Below, one piece after another: positions 7,839 through 13,721 of a stretch of DNA of 17,973 bases (the first letter of the stretch is position 1; every line of letters begins with the position of its first letter). The notes under the pieces are model-generated. The model had not been told where the DNA came from. It saw only the letters and a list, made by a program, of their open reading frames with translations, and searched no databases. Source of the DNA: CAZWBR01 sp964404205. GTDB lineage: Bacteria; Bacteroidota; Bacteroidia; Bacteroidales; Prolixibacteraceae. The position numbers and the translations under genes are program-made. The stretch is from assembly GCA_964404205.1 (NCBI GenBank), contig CAYOJD010000070.1, forward strand, positions 1-17,973. Reading direction: 5' to 3'.

Positions 7839-8867
7839 ATGGACTATTCTTCCGCAAAAAACCGCTCAGGAACGGCTGTTTTATTGCTCAACGTGGGTAC
7901 ACCCGACAGCGCCGATGTCGCTTCGGTGAGAAGATACCTGTCGCAATTTTTGAACGATCCCTACGTGATTGACCTGCCATGGCTGGCGCGTAAACTGCTG
8001 GTTAACCTGATTATTGTGCCGTTTCGGGCACCCAAATCGACAAAGCTGTACCGAAAATTATGGAACGAAGGGGGCTCGCCACTGCTCTATTTGTCCAACC
8101 GTTTGCAACATAAGTTGCAGATGGGAAGCAACAATCAGCACGATTGGTTTGTGGCGATGCGCTATGGCAATCCTTCAGTCGGGACGGTTCTTCGGCAGAT
8201 AAAGCAGGCTGGTTATAAGAAGTTGGTGATTCTGCCCCTTTTCCCGCAATATGCACTGTCGACTACCGAAACCGCGCTTCAGGAGGTCCGTTTCCAGTTG
8301 AAGAAACTGGCTTTTCAACCCGACATCAAAATTATCAATCAGTTTTATTCGCATCGTGGTTTTATTCACGCTTTTGCCAGTCGAATCCGTTATGCGGGAT
8401 ATCAGCAGGGTGATTATCTCCTCTTTTCATATCACGGTCTGCCAGTGAGCCATATTCAAAAAATTCATCCTCAGGTCGATTGCGCCCAATGCAGTTGTCA
8501 ATTTGCCATTCCCGAACATGGTGCGAATTGCTATAAAGCCACCTGCTACGAAACCTCGCGGTTGCTGGCTGCCGAACTCGGCCTTTCGGCCGATAGTTAT
8601 ACCACTTCGTTTCAGTCGCGCTTTTCGAAGAACTGGCTCACTCCCTTTACCGACGAGACGTTAAAAGATTTGGCCGACAAAGGAGTGAAGCGGGTGGTGG
8701 TGGCTGCGCCGTCGTTTGTAACCGATTGTCTCGAAACCATTATCGAGATTGGAGAAGAATACCAACAACTGTTTATTCAGGCTGGCGGCAAGGAGTTAGT
8801 AATGGTCGAAAGTCTGAACGACAGCGACCTGTGGGTTTCGGCTTTGCACGAAATTGTTGGTCAATAA
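7839..8867 (+). CDS. hemH: Ferrochelatase with an extra cysteine-rich segment
   Basis: 342 residues from the ATG at 7839; a TTG at 7824 in frame is a weaker start. It inserts Fe(II) into protoporphyrin IX (or coproporphyrin III in some lineages). The N-terminal LLLNVGTPDS (16-24 region), the catalytic His199 in FSYHGLP, and Glu299 in VTDCLET are all present. Between them, at 215-236, lies a segment with five cysteines (C215, C218, C220, C231, C236). Many bacterial ferrochelatases carry a [2Fe-2S] cluster on four cysteines, and this spacing is suggestive, though which residues would be ligands cannot be told. The gene follows hemG by 16 bases and ends the operon; a hairpin follows directly after its stop. 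Confidence 0.95.
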   Translation: MDYSSAKNRSGTAVLLLNVGTPDSADVASVRRYLSQFLNDPYVIDLPWLARKLLVNLIIVPFRAPKSTKLYRKLWNEGGSPLLYLSNRLQHKLQMGSNNQHDWFVAMRYGNPSVGTVLRQIKQAGYKKLVILPLFPQYALSTTETALQEVRFQLKKLAFQPDIKIINQFYSHRGFIHAFASRIRYAGYQQGDYLLFSYHGLPVSHIQKIHPQVDCAQCSCQFAIPEHGANCYKATCYETSRLLAAELGLSADSYTTSFQSRFSKNWLTPFTDETLKDLADKGVKRVVVAAPSFVTDCLETIIEIGEEYQQLFIQAGGKELVMVESLNDSDLWVSALHEIVGQ

Positions 8868-8897
8868 AAAAAGCTGCTGCATTCCTGCAACAGCTTT
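8865..8897 (-). terminator. Hairpin terminator between convergent hemH and pheS
   Basis: Arms at 8870-8881 and 8886-8897 pair over 12 positions with one mismatch around a TTCC loop. On the minus strand the stem is followed by a run of T (complement of A at 8866-8872), giving a good intrinsic terminator for pheS. On the plus strand the following bases are only moderately T-rich, so it may also, more weakly, end the hemH transcript. Confidence 0.8.
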
Positions 8898-8920
8898 GTA
8901 TCTGTTTGGATATTTATCCT

Positions 8921-9940
8921 TCAGTGGGCCGACTGAAATTGCTGCAGGAAACGCACATCGTTCTCAAAGTAGAGACGAAGGTCATTGATGCCAAATTTCA
9001 GCATCGCAATTCGTTCGATTCCCATCCCGAAAGCAAACCCGGTATATTTTTGGCTGTCTATTCCTGAGGCTTCGAGCACGTTGGGGTCAACCATTCCGCA
9101 ACCTAAAATTTCCAACCATCCGGTGTATTTGCAAACATTGCAACCTTTTCCACCGCAAATCGAACACGAAACATCCACTTCGGCCGATGGTTCGGTGAAA
9201 GGAAAGTAGGATGGACGCATCCGGATTTCGCTGTTTTCGCCGAAAAGCTCCTTGGCGAAATAGAGCAACGTCTGTTTCAGGTCGGCGAAAGAAACATTTT
9301 CGTCGATATATAATCCTTCAATCTGATGGAACATACAATGGGCACGGTACGAAATGGCCTCGTTGCGGAAAACACGACCCGGCGTAATGGTGCGGATGGG
9401 CGGCTGCATCGTCTCCATATCGTGAACCTGAACCGACGAGGTATGGGTGCGCAACAGGATATCGGGGTTTCGCTGAATGAAAAAGGTATCCTGCATATCG
9501 CGGGCCGGATGTTCTTCGGGAAAGTTCAACGCCGAGAAAACATGCCAGTCATCTTCGATTTCGGGACCTTCGGAAACGACAAAGCCAAGCCGTTTGAAGA
9601 TATCAAGAATCTCGTTTTTCACCAGCGAGATGGGGTGACGGGTACCCAATTTCATCGGTTCTCCCGGGAGGGAAAGGTCAAGCCCCGACTGGTTTCCGCT
9701 TTGTTCCTGCAAACCCTCCTTCAGCAGATTGATTTTCTCGAGTGCGAAATTTTTCAGGGTGTTTACCGCCTGACCAACCTCTTTTTTCTGCTCGGCCGAT
9801 ACGTTGCGAAATTCGTCGAACAGTTTTGATATCTCACCCTTCTTGCTCAGGTATTTGATTCTCAACTCTTCGGCCTCCTCAATGGTGTTGGCTACTACCT
9901 CCTCAATCTCTTTTTGTAGTTCTTTTATTTTGTCTAACAT
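8921..9940 (-). CDS. pheS: Phenylalanyl-tRNA synthetase alpha subunit
   Basis: 339 residues from the ATG at 9940; a GTG at 9946 is also in frame. It charges tRNA-Phe as the catalytic subunit of the alpha2-beta2 enzyme in the cytoplasm. The N-terminal coiled coil (about 1-85), class II motif 2 (TPGRVFRNEAISYRAHCMFH, 186-205), and motif 3 (GFAFGMGIERIAMLKFGI, 301-318) are all present. A CX2CX4CX2C cluster at C259, C262, C267, C270 is a zinc-ribbon-like insert seen in many non-proteobacterial PheS proteins. No pheT lies next to it, which is usual in Bacteroidota, where the two subunits are often unlinked. Length and motifs are complete, so this is a functional housekeeping gene. Confidence 0.97.
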   Translation of the reverse strand: MLDKIKELQKEIEEVVANTIEEAEELRIKYLSKKGEISKLFDEFRNVSAEQKKEVGQAVNTLKNFALEKINLLKEGLQEQSGNQSGLDLSLPGEPMKLGTRHPISLVKNEILDIFKRLGFVVSEGPEIEDDWHVFSALNFPEEHPARDMQDTFFIQRNPDILLRTHTSSVQVHDMETMQPPIRTITPGRVFRNEAISYRAHCMFHQIEGLYIDENVSFADLKQTLLYFAKELFGENSEIRMRPSYFPFTEPSAEVDVSCSICGGKGCNVCKYTGWLEILGCGMVDPNVLEASGIDSQKYTGFAFGMGIERIAMLKFGINDLRLYFENDVRFLQQFQSAH

Positions 9941-9963
9941 GTTCACGCCAATTGTATGAGCTG

Positions 9964-9971
9964 CAAATTTA
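9964..9971 (-). promoter_or_regulatory. Candidate -7 promoter box for pheS
   Basis: TAAATTTG on the minus strand matches TAnnTTTG exactly and lies 24 bases upstream of the pheS ATG, predicting a leader of under 20 bases. No clear -33 TTTG is seen. Confidence 0.5.
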
Positions 9972-10043
9972 TAAAAAATGTGCTATCGCCCTCGTTGTTT
10001 TTGGGCGAAAGGTTGACGGGAATTTGACGGTAAGAGGGCGCAC

Positions 10044-11246
10044 TTATTTTACCATGGCTGCAACACCCTGTGCCAGCCCTTCGAGTTGTGCGAGGCCGCG
10101 CATACGGCCCAGCAGCGGGTAACCCGGATTGTCGTCGCGCTGATAGTCGTAAAGCAATTTCAATCCGTGGTCGGGACGAACAGGAATAAGCCAGTCGGTA
10201 CGGCCCTCTTTTTTCCTGCGAAACTGTTCCTCCATCACCGCTTTCATAATCTCGGCCATATCCAAATCGCCACTCAAGTGACCAGCTTCGTAGAAACAGC
10301 TGTTATCTGATCGTTTCAGGTTACGCAGATGCAGAAAATGGATGCGGCTCCCCAGTTCGCGAATCATCTCCGGAAGCAGGTTGTCGGCCCTTACGCCCAG
10401 TGAGCCGGTGCAGAAGGTGACTCCGTTGGCAGGCGAAGGAACACACTCCAGAATCCAGCGAAAATCGTCGATAGTTTTGGCAATCCGGGGCAAACCAAGC
10501 AGCGGAAACGGAGGATCGTCGGGATGAATGCAAAGATTTACACCCGCCTCTTCAGCCACCGGCACCACCCTTTCGAGGAAATAGCGAAGGTTTTCGCGCA
10601 GTTGCGTTGCATCGATATGATCGTATTTCTGTATCAGCGATAAGAATAGTGCTTTGGGATCGGGGGCATTGCCATCGACAGCGCCATCAATAAAGCCTTG
10701 TGTTTTAATGATGATATTGTAGGCCAACTTATCGGCCTCTTCCTGGGTTATCTTAGCCGCAATCTCGCGGGCCATCTCTACCAGATGCGGCGGATAATCC
10801 TTTTCACCATTAGCTCTTTTCAGAATAAAAAGGTCGAAAGCGATAAAGGTGGGAAAATCGAAATACATGGTTTCGGTGCCGTCGCCAAGCGGGTATTGCA
10901 GGTCGGTACGGGCCCAGTCGAGCACCGGCATAAAGTTGTATACCACTGTGCGGATGCCACATTTCCCAAGGTTTCGAAGGCTTTCGCAGTAGTTGTTCAA
11001 CAACCGTTCGCGGTCGGCAGTGGCTTGTTTGATTCCTTCCGAAACCGGCAGACTCTCCACCACTTCCCAGGTAAGCCCATGCGACTCAATCTGGTTTTTT
11101 ACCTTTATAATCTCATCCGGAATCCAGATTTCGCCATTGGGAATATGGTGCAGCGCGGTAACAATTCCGGTTGCTCCCAGTTGTTTTATCTCGGCTAACG
11201 TAACATTATCTTTTGCGCCAAACCAGCGCCAGGTTTTCAATAACAT
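10044..11246 (-). CDS. uxuA: D-mannonate dehydratase
   Basis: 400 residues, the expected length. It dehydrates D-mannonate to 2-keto-3-deoxygluconate in the glucuronate branch of hexuronate catabolism, in the cytoplasm. The N-terminus WRWFGAKDNVTL is the UxuA signature. Probable metal ligands are His241 (CIHPDDPPFP), Cys279 (TFCTGS), His306 (HLRNLKR) and Asp359, with His360 (PVRPDHGLKL) as the likely catalytic residue, by alignment in memory to characterised UxuA/ManD of this family. It lies downstream of the SDR mannonate oxidoreductase gene on the same strand, the preceding step of the pathway. The 115-base gap between them holds repeated sequence able to fold. No uxaC, kdgK or exu transporter is in the window. 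Confidence 0.95.
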   Translation of the reverse strand: MLLKTWRWFGAKDNVTLAEIKQLGATGIVTALHHIPNGEIWIPDEIIKVKNQIESHGLTWEVVESLPVSEGIKQATADRERLLNNYCESLRNLGKCGIRTVVYNFMPVLDWARTDLQYPLGDGTETMYFDFPTFIAFDLFILKRANGEKDYPPHLVEMAREIAAKITQEEADKLAYNIIIKTQGFIDGAVDGNAPDPKALFLSLIQKYDHIDATQLRENLRYFLERVVPVAEEAGVNLCIHPDDPPFPLLGLPRIAKTIDDFRWILECVPSPANGVTFCTGSLGVRADNLLPEMIRELGSRIHFLHLRNLKRSDNSCFYEAGHLSGDLDMAEIMKAVMEEQFRRKKEGRTDWLIPVRPDHGLKLLYDYQRDDNPGYPLLGRMRGLAQLEGLAQGVAAMVK

Positions 11247-11256
11247 GGTTGAGAGA

Positions 11257-11362
11257 ATGATGAATTACGAATTATAAATGATGAATTAGGAATCTAGAAT
11301 TATTCTTGGAACTGATTAACAGGCAAACTAATAGACCCTCTAATTCGTCATTCAACATTTAT
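11257..11362. repeat. Short direct and inverted repeats between uxuB and uxuA
   Basis: An 11-base direct repeat ATGATGAATTA occurs at 11257-11267 and 11278-11288. The segment 11341-11354 is the reverse complement of 11261-11274 at 13 of 14 positions, and 11343-11362 is the reverse complement of 11274-11293 at 17 of 20. The right arm starts at the uxuB stop codon. One right arm can therefore pair with either of two left arms, but not both fully at once. The sequence is AT-rich, unlike the flanking genes. Confidence 0.6.
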
Positions 11363-12180
11363 TAAACTCCGCTGAAGGCACTAAAACCACCATCGATAGG
11401 CAGAATAACGCCGGTGATAAAACTTGCCGCATCGGAGCAAAGAAATTGCACGGCTCCGTTCAGTTCGTTGATGTCGCCAAAGCGGCCCATTGGAGTTTTG
11501 GCAATCACTTTTTGGCTGCGCGAAGTAAGGCTCCCGTCGGGGTTAATCAATACAGCACGGTTCTGATCTCCGATAAAAAAGCCGGGTGCTATGGCATTTA
11601 CCCGAATCTTTTCGCTGAATTTCTGCGCCATTTCGCAAGCCATCCACTGGGTAAAGATATTGACTCCGGTTTTGGCCACCGAATAACCGGGAACGCGTGT
11701 GATGGCCGAATAGGTGGCCATAGACGAGATATTGATAATGCTTCCGGCTCCCCGTTTGGCCATCAGTTTTCCGAAAGTAATGCTCGGATAGACGGTTCCA
11801 TTCATATTCAGATCGGTAACCCGGTTGAAATCGGCAATCTTCATATCGAAAATGGTTTGCTCTTCGGTGAGGGTTGCCCCGGGCAAATTGCCGCCGGCTG
11901 CATTAATCAGGATATCGACACCCCCCCAGCGGGCTTCCAGTTCGGCAGCCACACGTTCCAGTTCGTCCATATCGAGAACACTCCCAACCAGTCCGATGGC
12001 TTCGCCCCCAGCTTTGGTAAGCTCATTCACACGTTGTTCCACAAGTTCGGCACGTATATCGAGGATAGCCACTTTCACTCCGGCGGCAATCAGGCTCCGG
12101 GCAATACTTCCACCCAAAACGCCGGCGCCTCCGGTTACCACGGCCACTTTTTCCTGAAGGCTAAATTGGTTCTTTTCCAT
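11362..12180 (-). CDS. uxuB: SDR-family D-mannonate oxidoreductase (fructuronate reductase)
   Basis: 272 residues from the ATG at 12180; the upstream extension to 12282 contains the promoter and has no start support. It should interconvert D-fructuronate and D-mannonate using NAD(H), feeding UxuA. Classical SDR features are present: TGGAGVLG (16-23), Asp41 at the end of strand 2 favouring NAD over NADP, NAAG (93-96), Ser153, Tyr166 and Lys170 (YSVAK). The C-terminal FFIGDQNRAVLINPDGS stretch is typical of the SDR type found beside uxuA in Bacillus (YjmF/UxuB) and Bacteroidota, which is unrelated to the long-chain UxuB of E. coli. The fold is certain; the substrate rests on the neighbour uxuA and this family resemblance. 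Confidence 0.88.
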   Translation of the reverse strand: MEKNQFSLQEKVAVVTGGAGVLGGSIARSLIAAGVKVAILDIRAELVEQRVNELTKAGGEAIGLVGSVLDMDELERVAAELEARWGGVDILINAAGGNLPGATLTEEQTIFDMKIADFNRVTDLNMNGTVYPSITFGKLMAKRGAGSIINISSMATYSAITRVPGYSVAKTGVNIFTQWMACEMAQKFSEKIRVNAIAPGFFIGDQNRAVLINPDGSLTSRSQKVIAKTPMGRFGDINELNGAVQFLCSDAASFITGVILPIDGGFSAFSGV

Positions 12181-12201
12181 GTTCGATGAATTGATATGAT
12201 A

Positions 12202-12209
12202 CAAAGGTA
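12202..12209 (-). promoter_or_regulatory. Candidate -7 promoter box for uxuB-uxuA
   Basis: TACCTTTG on the minus strand is an exact TAnnTTTG match, 22 bases upstream of the uxuB ATG. A TTTG lies 25 bases further upstream, slightly farther than usual for a -33 element. The box decides in favour of the ATG at 12180 as the start. Confidence 0.5.
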
Positions 12210-12241
12210 ACGGCTGCGATTGGTAAATTGTACTCAAATCT

Positions 12242-12268
12242 TTGCCAAAATCAGTATAATTTTTGCAA
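12242..12268. promoter_or_regulatory. Imperfect palindrome upstream of the uxu promoter, candidate operator
   Basis: Arms TTGCCAAAAT (12242-12251) and ATTTTTGCAA (12259-12268) are reverse complements at 9 of 10 positions around a 7-base spacer. It lies upstream of the uxuB -7 box and downstream of the CDF stop. There is no T run after it, so it is a poor terminator for the CDF gene and a better candidate for a dimeric regulator's site. No regulator gene is in view. Confidence 0.4.
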
Positions 12269-12291
12269 GATGTTTTAAACAAGCAAATAGG

Positions 12292-13197
12292 CTATCCCCT
12301 GTCGATGCCAATATCCTGATGCGAAACCGGATCTTCAATCGGTTCGAGATGGGTAAAAACGGTAACAGGTCCTTTCAGGGCATTGCGGACCTCTTCTTCT
12401 ACAACTTCGAGCAAATCGTGGCCTTGTTGCACGCTCCATACTCCCGGAACCAAAATATGGAAGGAGACAAATTTGCGCTGCCCTGCCTGGCGGGTGAGCA
12501 ACGAATGAAACTCAATTCCTTCGGGCTGATATTTGCTGAGCAGCTGCTCCACCTTTTTGCGCTCCTCCATGGGTATGGCCGTGTCGATCAGCCCGCGTAC
12601 TGAACGAACCATCAACCGATAACCGGTCCAGATGATGTTGGCGGCTACCAGCAAGGCGATAATTGGGTCGAGAATCAACCACCCGGTTAGCTTTACCAAC
12701 CCAATCCCAAACAGCACTCCGATGGAGGTCCAGACATCAGTCATCAGGTGGTTGCCGTCGGCTTCGAGGGTGATAGAATTATTTTTCTTCCCTTCGGTTA
12801 TCAAAACCCGGGCGGCAAACAGGTTGATCGCCGAAGCGCCAACCGAAATCAATAACCCGGTGCTGACATTTTCGAGTGGCTGAGGGCTGAATAGTCGGGG
12901 TAGGGCACTCCAGATAATGCTTGCAGCGGCCAGAATAATCAAACCGCCTTCCGAACCGCTGGAGAAATATTCGGCTTTGGAATGGCCATAGGCATGTTCT
13001 TCGTCGGCAGGTCGCTCGGCGATTGTGATAATGACCAATGCAATAACCGCCGCAAAAAGATTGACACATGATTCGAGGGCATCGGAAAGCAATCCAACAG
13101 ATCCGGTCATCCGCCAGGCCAATGTTTTAAGCCCAATGGTGAGAATAGCTGCCCCAATAGAGAGCCAGATGAATTTCTTCAACGATTTTGATGCCAC
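12292..13197 (-). CDS. Cation diffusion facilitator (CDF) family metal exporter
   Basis: 301 residues from a GTG at 13197; a TAnnTTTG box just upstream supports this start and no ATG lies in frame before it. CDF proteins exchange cytoplasmic Zn2+, Fe2+ or similar ions for protons across the inner membrane as dimers. Six hydrophobic segments span about residues 8-205, followed by a cytoplasmic C-terminal domain (about 210-300). Family motifs are LLSDALES (37-43), HAYGHSKAEYFSSG (68-81) and DGNHLMTDVWTSIG (147-160), giving His150 and Asp154 of the HxxxD half-site. The first half-site has Asp39 but Ser43 where FieF has its second Asp, with Glu42 next to it. Metal specificity cannot be told. It ends 111 bases before uxuB and appears to have its own promoter. 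Confidence 0.9.
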   Translation of the reverse strand: MASKSLKKFIWLSIGAAILTIGLKTLAWRMTGSVGLLSDALESCVNLFAAVIALVIITIAERPADEEHAYGHSKAEYFSSGSEGGLIILAAASIIWSALPRLFSPQPLENVSTGLLISVGASAINLFAARVLITEGKKNNSITLEADGNHLMTDVWTSIGVLFGIGLVKLTGWLILDPIIALLVAANIIWTGYRLMVRSVRGLIDTAIPMEERKKVEQLLSKYQPEGIEFHSLLTRQAGQRKFVSFHILVPGVWSVQQGHDLLEVVEEEVRNALKGPVTVFTHLEPIEDPVSHQDIGIDRG

Positions 13198-13216
13198 AGC
13201 ATACCAATTATTGGGT

Positions 13217-13224
13217 CAAAATTA
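13217..13224 (-). promoter_or_regulatory. Candidate -7 promoter box for the CDF gene
   Basis: TAATTTTG on the minus strand matches TAnnTTTG exactly, 20 bases upstream of the GTG start at 13197. It lies downstream of the terminator at 13240-13264, so the CDF gene likely starts a new transcript. Confidence 0.5.
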
Positions 13225-13239
13225 ACAAATATCAGAGAC

Positions 13240-13264
13240 AAAAAAAGGCAGCCCGGAAGCTGCC
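13240..13264 (-). terminator. Intrinsic terminator after the PH-domain gene
   Basis: A perfect 6-bp GC-rich stem (GGCAGC at 13247-13252 with GCTGCC at 13259-13264) around a 6-base loop, followed on the minus strand by seven T. It lies 29 bases after the stop of the gene at 13293 and separates that operon from the CDF gene. Confidence 0.85.
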
Positions 13265-13292
13265 TCTATCTTGTTCGGACAATGAATATTTG

Positions 13293-13709
13293 TTATCCTG
13301 CTACAACAATTGCCGGGTTAATGGCCTGTAAATCGGCAATAAATTGCTTTCGGTTGGTGGGCGACAACAACAGTGGTGCCGGCGATTGGTAGTGAATCCC
13401 GATTCGGCTCAGCGATGTTGCCGGCGAGCTGACAATACTGTTCGAAAAGCTTATTTTCCTGATTTCGCCAACCGGGATAACCTGAACCGGTGCAATCCCT
13501 GTTTTAACAATCAGTTTGTCGCCATCAATCACATAGCGGATAGCCGCAAAAGTGTAGGCCACAAAGGCTGCCACAAACAGCACAATGCCCAATCCTATCC
13601 AAATTTGCTGATAGGCCAGTATCGCCGAACATCCGCCTAATATGGCAAGCAGAAAAAGGATAAGCCGGATATCGACTTTCGAACGATAGATCTTTTTACC
13701 TGACTTCAT
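13293..13709 (-). CDS. Small membrane protein with a bacterial PH-like domain (bPH_4/YyaB type)
   Basis: 138 residues. Two hydrophobic segments at about residues 14-32 and 36-58 are followed by a soluble domain of about 75 residues. That domain carries the pattern of the YyaB-like PH domain: VIDGDKLIVKTG, then IPVGEIRKISFSNSIVSSPATSLSRIGIHY and a C-terminal LLSPTNRKQFIADLQAINP. Such proteins are common and of unknown role; PH-like folds suggest a protein- or membrane-binding job at the cytoplasmic face. It begins 12 bases after the stop of the Dcp gene on the same strand and is followed by a strong terminator, so it is the last gene of that operon. Family assignment is from remembered motif order, not a search. 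Confidence 0.82.
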   Translation of the reverse strand: MKSGKKIYRSKVDIRLILFLLAILGGCSAILAYQQIWIGLGIVLFVAAFVAYTFAAIRYVIDGDKLIVKTGIAPVQVIPVGEIRKISFSNSIVSSPATSLSRIGIHYQSPAPLLLSPTNRKQFIADLQAINPAIVVAG

Positions 13710-13721
13710 TGTTTCGCTATC

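Noticed and set aside
9326..9829. Plus-strand open frame of 167 codons
   Set aside because: Antisense to pheS, a complete housekeeping gene; no independent start signal or motif.
10698..11198. Plus-strand open frame of 166 codons
   Set aside because: Antisense to uxuA with no recognisable domain.
11446..12189. Plus-strand open frame of 247 codons
   Set aside because: Antisense to the SDR gene, which has all classical SDR motifs in register; the plus frame is a shadow from codon bias.
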